From: Anodontia alba
Taxonomy: Eukaryota; Mollusca; Bivalvia; Lucinida; Lucinidae
Reading direction: 5' to 3'
Length of the DNA: 64,000 nucleotides
Assembly (NCBI GenBank): GCA_964016985.1
Contig: OZ024830.1
Span: 18,184,191 to 18,248,190, forward strand
The translations under genes were made by a program, and so were the position numbers. Below, in pieces: positions 44,751 through 57,666 of the stretch. Positions within the stretch are counted from its first letter, which is position 1, and each line of letters opens with the position of its first letter. Below the pieces are notes generated by a model, which made no database searches, was not told the origin of the DNA, and was given only the letters and a program-made list of their open reading frames with translations.

Positions 44751-45288
44751 CATAAAGTACAAACGGTTTTACCAAACAAAACAAACACAAAAAGTAATTT
44801 AAAGATTCGGTGCTCATTTATATCATCAAACAAAACTTATCAATTCATCACTAGACGACTGTAATTACATGTCAGAATATACCCGTTTACTGTACGCTGA
44901 ACAACTTACAATTGCTATGCAAAAATCGGAAACAGTACCATGCAAAGTGCAAGCATTTCTCCAAAATGCAATCAGTTTCGGATTGCTATACAGTGGTTTT
45001 GTATCATGCAATATCTAGGATTTATATATACAAAAAAAAAGAATCAGCTGTATAGCTTTCCGATAGTAGGGTTATGCTTGTTTTGCAAGATACGAGGAAT
45101 GAAAAACCCGACTATTAGGTAATAAAGTTACCATCATTTTGGGAAACGGCTGCTTACTCTGCTTGCCATCTGTTGTTTTTGTAGCTGTGTAATTGTATTT
45201 GTCCGCAATTTCTGCAATTAACTCTGGTAGCACTTAACCCAAAATATTTGAAGTAAACCAAATTAAGAGCAGGTGTCAGAAACAGTAA
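44751..45288. other. Non-coding spacer
   Basis: AT-rich, short frames only. Confidence 0.55.
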
Positions 45289-45396
45289 CCCAGCGGGCAC
45301 ACAACACTGTAAAAACGTCGATTTAACGTTGATTCAACGTCAAGACGTTGAATCAACGTTACATTGACGTTATTTCAACGTTATGTGTGTGCTGGG
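45289..45396. mobile_element. 108-bp palindromic MITE with TAA duplication
   Basis: CCCAGCGGGCACACAAC to GTGTGTGCTGGG, folding through ACGTTGATTCAACGTC/GACGTTGAATCAACGT. Flanked by TAA on both sides (45286-45288 and 45397-45399), a 3-bp target of the PIF/Harbinger kind. Differs from the TA-flanked 107-bp family. Confidence 0.88.
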
Positions 45397-45667
45397 TAAG
45401 CTTCCCTTGGTGCTTTTATTTGGCTCTGATTTTATAGTTTGTAGTGGTACACTCGTCTATTTATTGTAGTATTGAGGAGTTAACAAATATAAGCCGCAAT
45501 GTCAGAAACGTATCTTCGAAACATTCGCACCCAGCAAAGATTCAATTCAGCATAGGGGGCATTTGCACCTAGCGAGGATTCAGATCAGCATAGGGACATT
45601 TGCACGTAGTGAAGGTTCAATCAGCATGCGTATTCGCAGTCTGATCAGAATCTTATCTGTGTGCATT

Positions 45668-45943
45668 TCATTACGAAAACACGCCTATTCAAATATATAA
45701 AAAAATTTCTCCTCCAAAAAACTGAAAATTTTCAGATACTCTGATATTTTTCATATTTCTGCTCAAAACATAGATTGTGGGTACTCGTTAGAACCGCCTC
45801 GGTAAGGCGGTTCTAACGGGTACCCACAATTTATGCTTTTAGCAGAAATAACAAGAATAATGTACATCCCTGCAAACCCCAGTTTTACTATATAAAAGTG
45901 GGGTCTAAGGGAGTCAAAATTATATAGGCATGTTTTCGTGATG
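45668..45943 (+). mobile_element. GAGGCGG-hairpin MITE, copy F
   Basis: CATTACGAAAACACGCCTAT at left, CATGTTTTCGTGATG at right. Hairpin TGGGTACTCGTTAGAACC around CCTCGGTAAGG. Confidence 0.9.
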
Positions 45944-46053
45944 TGGATAGCCATGGATACTAATTTAGGTTGACTTGAATGTTCGATGAGCGCACAATTA
46001 AGAAGGTACGTTTTCTCACGTTGCGGCTCATTTTACTCCGCTGCAGTTCAGTT

Positions 46054-46312
46054 CTATTCTTCAGGGTCCGGTTGTTCAAAGCGTCGTTAGCTTAACGAGC
46101 TCGTTAAGGGTCATTTCGTTAACTGTTTTAGCAGATTCATTATACAATATTCTGATATTTTTTGCTGAAAAATGTGAGTAGCTTTTGCACAAGCTACTCA
46201 CATTTTTTTCAGCAAAAAAATTCAGCATATTTGCGTATCACTCAATGTAAATTTTAACGAATCGTTAACTAACGACGTCGTTAGTTTTGAACAATTGGGC
46301 CCTGATATTCTT
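46054..46312. mobile_element. hAT-type MITE with 8-bp target duplication
   Basis: Ends CAGGGTCCGGTTGTTCAAA (46062 on) and TTTGAACAATTGGGCCCTG (to 46304). Flanks CTATTCTT and ATATTCTT match at 7 of 8 bases. CAGGG ends and 8-bp duplications are hAT features. The interior has a hairpin TTGCTGAAAAATGTGAGTAG/CTACTCACATTTTTTTCAGC. Confidence 0.87.
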
Positions 46313-47719
46313 TCTGGATCGTCTAACTTAGCTAGCCTAAAGGCAATCACTGAACTGGATCTTGATTCGAGAAAAAATCATATAAATCTTCCACTGTCTT
46401 GAATCTCTGAGTATTTACTTGTTCAACACGTGCGCACATGAGTGCTTGTGCGTGCGCGCGCTTGTGCGTACGTGCATGCGTGTGTGTTTGTTTGTGATCA
46501 GACTCGACACCATTTTTTTCAGGATGAGCTATTCAGCTCACTTGCGCCCGTCGTTCGTCCGTCCGTCCGTAGTCCGTCCGTCAAAACCTTTGAACGGCTT
46601 CTCCGCTGAAACCCCAAGGCCATTTTTTTTCAAATCTCACACGAAGCTTTGAATAAATGCTTTATACACTTTTTAATGAATTTATGTTCCTTTTTGTGTG
46701 ATACTTTATCAATATCGTATAAATGGATGTTGATACATTGTACATAAAGGTGAAAGGACATCGGCTCTAAAATTCTTTTAATAACAAACAAAGTAAATTA
46801 TTTCTCAGATACTTTTATACTTTTGTGAATAAAGTGAAAGAAAAAAAGAAACCCCTGCCAATCCTCTGCTGATTTATAATTGTATCTTTAAAATACATAG
46901 TAAAATGCACCCTATAACAAATGCAGAAATATCCTCTCTTCATACATACTTACATGATATTAGCTCTTCATTACTTATCTTCTATGCATAAAGCTGGTAT
47001 TCTAAAACTTAAATCCATCTAGACTGCCAGAAATATTTCACGTTTAATACTGTTACACGTTATATGTCAGTTTAAGTGCTGTGATATCAGAACAATGTTT
47101 CCTATAAACATTGTTTGCAGGAGAAAGCTCCCCATTAGTAAAAATACTGTATACTTTTCTAATCCCCACTCAAAAGCATGACTAAAGTGAAAACAAACAT
47201 TCTGAGGGCATAAATTATTCAAGGAGAACAGAACTATTTATAATTTAAGTTTACATAAAAACGCAGCGGTAATCACAATGATAATAATATTACACATATA
47301 TCAACATTATACTGCATTTTAAGTCATCTCTAAGATGCAGCCAAATACATAGCATACAGAGTTTGGTACTTCTCTAGTTCCACCGTGTATAAAATAAAAC
47401 ATTTATGCTGGCTAGCAGATAGCTTGCCTAATAAAATCTGCTTTATTATGAAATACCTTGTAAAAAAACCAACACATATAGGTCCGCCATACGTTATATA
47501 ATATTAAGACATAAAAATGATAATCATATCTATCATCTATATAGTGATAAGAAAACTTTATAGATATAAAGTTATACAAGAGTTTTGTTATTTTTATAAG
47601 TGATATTAATGTAATGAGAATAACTCACAACAACATTATTCTTAACGATTTCCATTCTCTTTTATACTTTATAATGGGCATCCAAAACATATAATTGATA
47701 ACCAAAATGGTGATAGTTC
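46313..47719. other. Non-coding AT-rich stretch
   Basis: Near 46518-46640 a repeat GATGAGCTATTCAGCTCAC followed by CGTCCGTCCGT units recurs at 58.4-58.7 kb. The remainder shows no gene. Confidence 0.55.
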
Positions 47720-47894
47720 AGAAATAAATTATTCCGAACCGTGCTCAAATGCCCAAAATAAAGCACAGTTGAGTTTGGGTTGTACCCATTTGAGCACGAG
47801 CGAGCGCAGCGAGCGAGTGTTCAAATGGATACAACCCAAACTCAACTGTGCTTTATCTGCGGCATTTGAGCACGGTTCGGAATAATTTATTTCT
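47720..47894. repeat. Long palindrome, arms about 75 bp
   Basis: AGAAATAAATTATTCCGAAC...TTGAGTTTGGGTTGTA is matched in reverse by TACAACCCAAACTCAA...GTTCGGAATAATTTATTTCT. The loop is GAGCGAGCGCAGCGAGCGAG, itself nearly palindromic. A few mismatches. The 71-codon minus frame across it is chance. Confidence 0.92.
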
Positions 47895-47895
47895 T

Positions 47896-48575
47896 TTCTA
47901 ACACCCCTCACTGAACGAAAGTTTTGCATACAAGAGATTTTCATTGATTTTTATGATTATTTTTATTATCTGATTTCCCATTTGGTAATTGACAATACTT
48001 CTTAAGCATGACGTCACACGGTTACGTAGTTACAAGGTTCAATGACGAATATTCAAAATGGCGGATACTTATGCGAATCAGCTGACGATGTAAAATATTC
48101 AAACGATGTAAAACATAAAAACTTGTATCGTGTGTTCATGAAAGAATTGCAAATCGAATGAAATTGGAGTGCCGCGATGGAACTGAGGAGGACAGATATA
48201 AAACAGCAAAATAAGAATGCTAACCGACACTTTTGTTTCGATAATGTCAACAAATACACGATGGAAACAAGGAGTAAAAACGAATGTGTTTCAATGGTAT
48301 AACCTGTACAGGAACTCATCAGGTAAAAACAAAGTCAAAGAACTGCAATGTTCATAGATCATGTTCTGTCTTACTAATATAATTTATTATGTATATGGAT
48401 GCTTCGACCAATATTGTAAGTTTGCGGCCATAGTTACGCAACTTTCGCAACAGTAATATGATTGGTTTCCCGTTGATAGCGCATGACGAAATTCCTACGC
48501 TCAAATGCCTTAGATAAAGCACGGCTAGAAACATAAAGACAAATAAGGAAAAACACGAGCAGGGGTGTTAGAATA
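47896..48575. mobile_element. Possible MITE-like unit with ACACCCCT ends
   Basis: TTCTAACACCCCTC at the left and its inverted partner AGGGGTGTTAGAA at the right. A TAAAGCACGGCTAG block near the right end echoes the ATAAAGCACAG of the adjoining palindrome. Boundaries and target site are unsure. Confidence 0.45.
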
Positions 48576-50575
48576 TGAAATAATTAACATGATTGATTTT
48601 GTCTAAGCCTTATATAAATGGGGATAATATAACATAACTGAAAGGACTGGCTGTGTCTCTGGGCCTTATATGCCTTATGGCAGAGTCTTTATTAGATTAA
48701 GCTGCCAAGAAACTATAATGAGGTATAAAAACCCTTCTTCGGTCTCTACCTCTGATATACCATTTATCACTAGATTATTTTAACGCCAAGATAAGAGAAG
48801 GTATTTAATTCTCACCTTTTATTTCCACTGAAATTTCAGACATGAAACTGACCTAGTGCCTGCTCATTGTCAATGATTTTGTTGTGATTAGTTTATTACC
48901 AAATATTTTCGTTTACCTAACATGTCTGGTAACGCATGTTACACAACTGTGACTGCTATTCTTAATCAGACTCCTTGCATATTTTTATTTTGACTGTTAC
49001 AAATTTTGTTGTGGTTCTAAAGACAGACCCTACCAAAATAAGACAAATAATGGATTTTTATTTCTTATTATTAAAGGCCCATGTTCTTTAAGACTTTTTC
49101 CTTCTACCCAGACACTGATCATATTTGAGACATAATTTGGCGCTTAGACTACAACTTCTGCTGCTCAGAATGCATATTCTGACACTAAGAATACCTTTTC
49201 GAGGTCCTCTTATAGAGTTAGAACCACAGTTATATGTAAGTATGTAATGCTGATTATAGCTGATTAGATCCAACAATATTGATCTGATTTTTAATCATGA
49301 GTTTCAGCCAAGTACAGGTAGTTCATGTTATAATAGAAAAATGAACAAACATATGCATGAAAATTAGGTTGCATACCGCTTTTGTTTTCAACATAAGAGT
49401 GGAGTTAATCTCTTAAGGTGCTAAAGTCACTGAATTGCTTTTGTACTCGTATACACTTAATTTCATTGGGCTATATGCGTTTCTAAATTTGTCTAATGTT
49501 ACACTCTTATCTTTTAACATAGTTTTGTTTTCTGTATATTCTGTATATTAAACGATAAAGTAGCACAGTTAGTTTTGGGAAAAATTATATTATGGTAAGG
49601 CAAAGTGTTATATGACTTACTTTATGTAATCTTAATGTATTAGCTTGGTTGAACGCTCAGTCTTATCAGTCTTTGCAGTCTGCTTGAAGAAAGCTGAGGT
49701 CCTTTGCTTTTAATTGAGCACACAGGGAAGACATTGACCAGTCATCACTGTGTTCGCAGGCCCTATATGTCCTGCGGTAGTGAACATTGAAAATGAACAT
49801 TTTGTTTTCATGATAGTGAACATTTTGTTTTAATCAGGACTACATGCAAATGCTATTCTGGTATTAGATACATGCATTTCTTGGCATTAGCCTATGCTTG
49901 TACCATTATTGTTTAATTAAAAATAATGTTTTATGTTACATACATTAAACATGTAACATAAATATTTTTTGGTCCACTGCATAATGTGCAGTATTTTAAT
50001 ATATAGATTTGAATGTCATAAACAAAATTCATAAACAAAAATACAGTGTAGCAAGCTATGATATGGATCTTCTAAATGTACCAATAAAATTCTTGATTTG
50101 CATAGATTAGTTAGATTGCAGATAAATGCTTTACCTACATAAACACCTGATAATGTAACGGAATAAATAAGACGAAAGTGCCTTTTTTATTTTCTTATTC
50201 TGAAAATATGAAGTTAAAGAACTTTATTATTTTAAAACCGAGTATTAATCCAAATGGTATAGATAGGTCCTTTACAGAGACCAAAATCTCTAAAAATTAA
50301 GACATATATGTGTTACATATGTAACCATTGATAGATTATTAAGCAAATTTATGTGAGGGTCTGACATATAATTCATCTGTAAATACATGTATTTTAGTTA
50401 GACATAAAAAATTATAAGCATTTGCGATACATTAAAAACTTCAGGACAGTATTCAGTATTTTATGCAAAAGTGGCCATAATGCAGATAGCAACTTTACTG
50501 TCAACACTTCTGAATGTATAAAACCGACGAATGTATATAACTGACAAAGATTTGCTGCATTGAATTTGGAGTTTA

Positions 50576-50611
<36 letters not shown>

Positions 50612-52636
50612 AAAGAGTACAAAATAGAGGCATTTAAATCTGATTCAGAATACCAAAAAAATAACCAACACCAAAGCCCACGATATGTAGATATTTTAGA
50701 TATTACCTACAATACTATGGACAGAATATTATGGCAGAGACAGGATCCAGTGCGCCTATGTATCTCATAGTATGAAAAATAATGCTACAAATAAGAATTC
50801 ACTTAATTTGTACAATTTCTAGGCTGCATTTGGTGTGATAATATGTACAATGATTTTTTGAATGTTACATTTTACAGTGGGGTGGCATTACCACCCAATG
50901 ATCGACAAAGTATAAAAGCTAAAGAGATCATTTTTGTAGCTTTGGAAAGGAAATTAAAATACCTTGTCACAAATTACAAAAGTTAGGTCAAAGGGGCAAC
51001 GTACAATCTACGAAAATGAACTGTACGAGGTAAAATATTCATTTCTAAAGGGTAACGTAGAAAATGTAACCTGTGTAACACCAAATGTATGGCTAAAAAG
51101 AATTTTCAAACATCACATTTTGCGGCTTATGGACTGTTCTGTAACTTCATATATTTAGTTGGATCATATATTTCCTTTCGCTTCAATTTTATAGTGTCCT
51201 ATTGTATTATAATTTTTGTAGGGGTAACAAATGTAATAGGCTGTTACTGGGTAACGCTTCCATCGCCAGACAGCTAACATGCTGCAGAATACTTGCAAGA
51301 TAATAGGATATAATAATAACATGGTCTACAAAATTCCCCTTTGGGGCGGGATGAGGGTAAACCATAGCTGGCCAGCGGTCTATATAGTTAAAAGCACTGG
51401 GGACAAGGTCTGCCAAGCTTGTTCAGATGATGATCCTAGAATGACCCTTGACCTTTTTATGACAAGTCAAAGTTGCGTCCCGATACGAAATGTTGAAAAA
51501 TCAATTTTTATAAATGGTTAAAAGATTTATGGTTGAAACTTACAATGTATTATTAAATTAGTAAACCTTGTTAGTAACAATCTAAATTTTATCGTCTTGG
51601 GCAATCTGGCCTTGCTCTTTGCTTTGTACATGTGTGAAAACGTATAAATCTTTATATGTCTTCCTCTCTGAAACTGTTTGGCAATTTTCTCTCGATTTTA
51701 CATGGGCTCTTCTGTCGGTACTAATAATAAGTCAAATGGTTTTTGCACTACTGAGCAAGATGACTATTATGCCCATGTATGGTAAAAATACCTAAATCTT
51801 CTTCTCTGGAACCAAGAAAGCTTTAAGGCTGTATCTTGGTAAATAGCATCGGGGCGCAATAGCTACTAGTCGGATATCAATATAATTTTCATCAATAAAT
51901 TATAATTATTAATTTACTTAAGGAATTAAAGGCCATTTACTGCTTATTGCTTGCCTCTCTTCTTTGATAGCAGCAACTCATCTTGAATATACTCTTGCTA
52001 TTAAAGACTGGCTATACAATGTATCATACATAACTTTAGTAAGGAGTGATTAAACATGATAGCAAGGTCTAGGAGCTAATCTAGGGACGCAAGGTCTATC
52101 AAGTTTGTTCAAATGATGATTCTAGAATGATCTTGGACCTTTTTACTCCACCGTCAGATTTCTGTCCTAGTTGCTGTGCCAATACTAGAAGAATGCTGCA
52201 TGACATCTGCAGATATGCAGTGGCTGTTTTACTTAGCTGAGCAAATCCTGGCCCATGGATCTCTTGTTTTATAAATTACTGTTACGTTCTGCTGGCTGAT
52301 AATTGTAAATCTGTTGAACTGTTGGAATAAAAGGTAATACTTTTAATTTAAAAAAAAAAACGTGATACAATGAAAAAAATACAATAAATGCACAGCGCAA
52401 GGAAACATTTTTGTCATATGTTCGAATACCCAGATTGGCATACGCATCCACGCAGTCTGAACAGGACTTTCTCTGTACGCCGACATATTATAGTCATTGA
52501 TTCTGTTATTGGGCAAATGAAAGGGCTCTTTTCTTATGTAACGCATCAATATTTGAGTGCAACATTTAGAGATAGAAAACGTGTAAGCAATACGTCACAA
52601 CTACAATGAAGCGCAAACTGTGGGAAGAGCCGTACA
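48576..52636. other. Long AT-rich non-coding stretch
   Basis: Contains a 32-bp A tract at 50577-50608. Short frames at 50964-51521 match nothing known. No terminal repeats were recognised. Confidence 0.5.
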
Positions 52637-52894
52637 CAATGTGATGCACAACGCACGAAAAAGGGCTCTTACATAATTTTCCGACAACGTAGGTCCAGAT
52701 CAGTATGCGCATTCATGCAGTCTTATCTGAGCATTCTCTGTTCGTCGACATGTACTACGGTATCCATTGATTCTGTAAGTGGACAACGAAGGCCCAGATC
52801 AGCCTACGCAAATAAAAAGCATAAGCGCAGGCTGATCAGGACCTGCGATGTCCGCAAATGGCAAAAGGGTCCTTTTTGTGCATTGCACATCATA
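52637..52894. mobile_element. MITE with GATGTGCA ends
   Basis: Left ATGTGATGCACAACGCACGA with AAAAAGGGCTCTT; right partner GGGTCCTTTTTGTGCATTGC with ACATCATAT. The interior has CCAGATCAGCCTACGC...GCGCAGGCTGATCAGG, the dispersed palindrome also near 3.2 and 40.9 kb. A related but incomplete piece lies at about 52380-52560. Confidence 0.7.
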
Positions 52895-53208
52895 TTATTT
52901 CTCCATTATTACCTCCCCTGATGGCAAAATCTTGTGCAGGCCATAACTCCCACACTGTTTGAGATAACTTGATATTTTTGGTAGGGACATATATCAGGCC
53001 AAGAAGGTGTGTAGCATGCAAGAAGGACAACTTTTATTCCGCTGATTGTTTACCCCGATAAACATACAGCAAATTCCTTTACCTTTACAATGCATTTATT
53101 TGTTGCTATTATTTCTGAATATGTACACTCACAAATTCAAAGTATTTGCAAATATTATGCATCCTGTACAAATGATCACATCAGAAGTAATTACTGGATG
53201 ATTTTGAC

Positions 53209-53235
<27 letters not shown>
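53209..53235. repeat. Poly(A) tract
   Basis: About 27 A bases. Confidence 0.9.
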
Positions 53236-53239
<4 letters not shown>

Positions 53240-53339
53240 ACGCAAAAATAAAATTATCCACAGTACACCAATTTTTGTTTTCACTTATTATATTGGTCAA
53301 ATTTCATACTATCTTTGCATCTTTTTACTTTGCTCTCGT

Positions 53340-56300
53340 TCAATATATAAATGATATCTCAAGCCCTGGTCGGCAACCCATCTAGGTGTTGGCAACTCCA
53401 AACATAAACCTGCATATCTGGAAGTGACTGTTCTAGTTATGTAAAGTTTGCTTCGGCAGCTGGGGCGGAGGAAATCATTACTATGATTCAACAGCCCAAA
53501 CGGCGATGCAGCAGCATGTTGTGGAGCATGGAGAGCATGACACGGCACAACAGAAGTCATGGTCATCCACTGCATCCGGGCTTAGCTCCAGATGTCCTGA
53601 CACTGTCTTGCCTCTGGATCCAGCTAGGTCAGGAGGAGAGAGTGAGGTTGACTGCGCGCGCCTCTCCCTCACTACAATTCAATTCACAGCGCATGTAATC
53701 TTAATCAGCAACACACATTCACAGCAAGCACACATATGCAAGTCATTCAAAAGCCCTGTGGCGATGGGCGAGCGGCGAAACAGCAGGTGAGGAAACACTG
53801 GAAGCTGTAGTTGCGGACCTGCACACACGCGGCTTGGTTCTATATGGTCGCTTTTCTTAAGAGCGAAGCAGTATGGGGAATTCGGAAACCGAACTGAGTG
53901 ACTGAACAGACCTTTTTAGGACCGCACTGCTCACCACCATAGCATGGGGAAGGGGCTAGAAAAAGTGCCATAACAATTGCCTGCTTCAAAACTCCTGGCT
54001 GGTTAACGCGATCAGCAGGAATCTCACTAAGCGGTCGAAGAAGAAAAAAGAAGATAAAGGTGATACCTTTAACTATCGGCGCTTGGAATGTGCGCACCCT
54101 AATGGACAATTCTGGTTCTGACAGACCTCAGCGAAGAACAGTTATAGTTGGCAGAGAACATGGTCGATACAAAGGCGAGATTGCAGCTCTGAGTGAGACT
54201 CGCCTTGCAGAGGGAGGGCTTTTAAAATAAGTTGGTGCTAGCTACACTTTTTTCTGGAGTGGACGCAAGAAAGAAGAGCAGCGTGCAGCAGGAGTAGGAT
54301 TCGCAATTAAGTTACACCTCGTCAGCAAGCTCTCAGGACTTCCAAAAGGCATAAATGACCGCCTGATGACGCTGACACTTCCCTTATCTGGCAAGAGGCA
54401 TGCAACAATTGTAAATACCTATGCACCCACAATGAGCAACCCATATGAGGTTAAAGACAAGTTCTATGATGATCTGGATTCTGTAATTTCTGCAGCACCC
54501 CGGAAAGACAAACCCATCCTCCTCGGGAACTTCAATGACAAAGTGGGCACAGACCACCAAACATGGGAAGGAGTGAATGGATCTGAAGGTCTAGGGAAGA
54601 GCAACAGCAATGGACTCCTCCTTTAAAGGAAGTGTGCAGAGGATGAATTACTGATCACTAACACAGTTTTCCGTCTACCAACTCGCAGAAAGACATCATG
54701 GATGCACCCTCGCTCCAAACACTGGCATCTCACTGACTATGTCACAGTGCGAAGGAAGGACAGACAGCATGTCAGAGTGACAAAGACTATGTGTGGTGTA
54801 GACAGTTGGACAGATCACAGGCTTGTTGTCAGCAAACTCAACCTGCGCATTCAGCCTGTACGACGACCACAAAGCAAGAAGGTGCTAAAGAAATTGGATG
54901 TCTCCAAGCTGAAACAAGACAGCAAGAGGCAAGCATTCGTCAATTATCTCTGCAGCCGTTTAGATGCGCTGGAACACAGTTCAGAAGATGTAGATGAGAG
55001 CTGGACAGTCTTCAGAGACACTGTTCACTCTTCAGCAATGGATTCCCTAGGACCAGTATCTCGCAAACACCAAGATTGGTTTGATGAGAACGACAAAGAA
55101 ATCCAGAAACTGCTTGAAGAGAAACACCAAAAACACAAGGCTTACCTCAGAAATACCAGCTCAGTATCTAGTAAGACAGCTTATTCAAACATATGCAAGA
55201 CAGTACAGACTAGGCTCAGAGACATGCAAGACTCCTGGCTTAGCAAAAAGGCTGATGAAATTCAGCCCTTTGCAGACAGAAAGGATATGAAGAAGTTCTT
55301 TGACGCACTCAAGACAATATATGGTCCCCAGAGCTCAGGAACCACCCCACTCCTTAGTGCAGATGGAACTAGTCTTCTGACTGACAAAGAAGCTATCTTG
55401 TAAGATGGGCTGAACACTTTTATGGTGTCCTTAATCGGCCCTCATCTATCAATGATGAAGCTATCAACAGACTACCACAGGTGGAATGTAATCCGCTGCT
55501 TGATGAGCTCCCAACCGTCTCTGAAACAGTGAAAGCAATAAAACTCCTGTCATCTGGCAAGGCTCCAGGATCAGATGCAATACCTGCGGAGATCTACAAA
55601 GCAGGAGGTCCTCTAGTTGCAGAGAAACTGACAGAGTTATTTCACATTATATGGAGAAAAGAAGCCATCCCTCAAGAATTCAAGCATGCAACAATTATCC
55701 GCCTATTTATAAGCAAAGGGAATCCTCAAGTCTGTGACAATTATCGAGGCATCTCTTTATTGTCAATTGCTGGGAATAGCCTTGCTAGGGTCCTACTGAA
55801 TCGATTGAATGAACACCTACAACAGTCAGGGCTTCTACCAGAAAGTCAGTGTGGATTCAGGAAAGACAGAAGAACAATAGACATGATCTTTACAGCACGA
55901 CAGCTTCAAGAAAAATGCCAGGAACAGAATGTGGACCTCTACATGACCTTTGTCGACCTTACCAAAGTATTTAACAAAGTCGTGAGGGACTTTTGAAAAT
56001 TATGGCAAAGTTTGGCTGTCCTGCCAAAGCCATAGCAATGGTAAGGCAGTTCCATGATGGTATGCTTGCAAGGGTCCAAAAATGATGGCGAGTTTTCCGA
56101 TCCATTACCTGTCACAAATGGAGTTAAGCAAGGCTCTGTACCAGCTTCAACACTGTTCAGCATGATGTTTTCTGCCATGCTTACAGATGCTTTACAGAAT
56201 GGTGACAGTGGTATACCTATGAGGTATCCCTTTGATGGGAAACTTTTCAACCTAAGAAGGTTGCAAGCTAAATCCAAGGTGCAGACAGAGGTGCTGGATG

Positions 56301-57296
56301 AGTTCCTCTTTGCTGATGACATGTCAAAGGGTGCTCCAACAGAAGAGAAAATGCAAAAAGGTGTGGATCAAGTAGGTTATTCATGTGACAGCTACGATCT
56401 CACAATCAGCATCAAAAAGACTGAGGTAGTATATCAGCCAGCATCTGGAAAGCCTTACAAGGAGCCGACCATCACAGTGAAAAGTCAACGACTGCAAGTG
56501 GTAGACAAGTTCACCTACCATGGAAGCACATTGTCAAGAGTTTTGCACATTGATGATGAAGTCAATGCTAGGATTGCCAAAGCTAGTACAGCATTTGGCC
56601 GGCTACCTAGAAGTATTTGGGACCGAAGAGGAAACAGACTTGACACAAAGCTGATCAGATCGATGGTGCTGCCAACACTATTATACGCATGCGAAACTTT
56701 GACAGTTTACCAACGGCATGCCAAAAGACTGAACCACTTCCATACAAGCTGTCTTAGAAAACTTCTAAATATCAAATGGCAAGACAGGAATCCAGACACA
56801 GAAGTCCTGAAAAGGGCAGGGATGCAGAGTGTACATACTCTTTTGAAATTGGCACAGTTAAGATAGACAGGCCATGTTACCAGAATGCCTGATGAACGTT
56901 TGCCAAAGAAAATTCCCAATGGAGAACTACAAGTTGGAAAACAAACGCTCCCATGGTGGTCTGAACAAGCGATACAAGAACACCCTCAAATCCTCCTTTA
57001 TTTATTTTAACATACCAACAGAGTCGTAGGAACAGATTGCACAGGATCGAACAAAGTGGCGAGGCCTCATAAGAAGGGGAGCTGGTGAATACGAAGCAAA
57101 ATGAATCAGCGAAGCCGAGCAGAAACGTGCACAGCGGAAAGCCAGAGCTAAGGCATCTTCCTCAGACCTCTCTTGTTCTATCTGCAACAGGCAGTTTAGA
57201 GCTAAGACTGGTCTCATCAGCCATCTTAGAATACACAAATAATAACACATCACACAGTTGATTGGGATTGGTCATTGTCAGTAATGACAGACGAAC
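53340..57296 (+). mobile_element. LINE, long copy (same family as 34.2 kb)
   Basis: Contains a 5' region (about 53340-54060), endonuclease, reverse transcriptase and a 3' end ATTGTCAGTAATGACAGACG that also occurs in the copy at 34233. The left boundary is approximate and no target duplication was found. Inactive. Confidence 0.85.
54069..57242 (+). pseudogene. LINE ORF2: APE-like endonuclease, reverse transcriptase, C2H2 finger
   Basis: Starts TIGAWNVRTL (54069). Endonuclease motifs: ALSETRLAEGG, NTYAPTMSNPYEVKDKF, LLGNFNDKVGTDHQ (normally GDFN) and TDHRLVVSKLNL. RT: GSDAIPAEIYKAG, NYRGISLLSIAG, CGFRKDRRTIDMIF, LYMTFVDLTKVFN (normally KAFD), VTNGVKQGSV, FLFADDMSKGAP with catalytic FADD at about 56308, and KFTYHGSTLSRV. 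The C-terminus has LLYACET, GHVTRMPDERL and the finger CSICNRQF...HLRIH. Stops or shifts occur at 54226, 54625, 55399, 55995 and 56865. Acidic-residue changes confirm decay. Confidence 0.9.
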
Positions 57297-57358
57297 TATG
57301 ATAACAGCGAAAGCTTAGGTATGTTTGCGCATCCACTCAGTGTCTGCTCTGGTTTATG

Positions 57359-57518
<160 letters not shown>

Positions 57519-57579
57519 TGACGGTCCTAATTACATGCGAGAATACGCATACTGATCCGGGCCATTGTTTTCGCATATT

Positions 57580-57611
57580 GTACGAGGGCGAGTCAATAAA
57601 AATACAGCCTA
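57580..57611 (+). repeat. Isolated mariner-type terminal repeat
   Basis: GTACGAGGGCGAGTCAATAA resembles mariner ends. No partner or transposase follows; a LINE fragment begins 50 bp on. Confidence 0.5.
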
Positions 57612-57666
57612 ACTTATTTCTGGGTGACATCGATCTCTTCTTTTTCGAGCTCTGGGGTGAAGGAGT

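Noticed and set aside
53309..54109. Minus-strand frames of 60-90 codons
   Set aside because: Antisense to the LINE 5' region.
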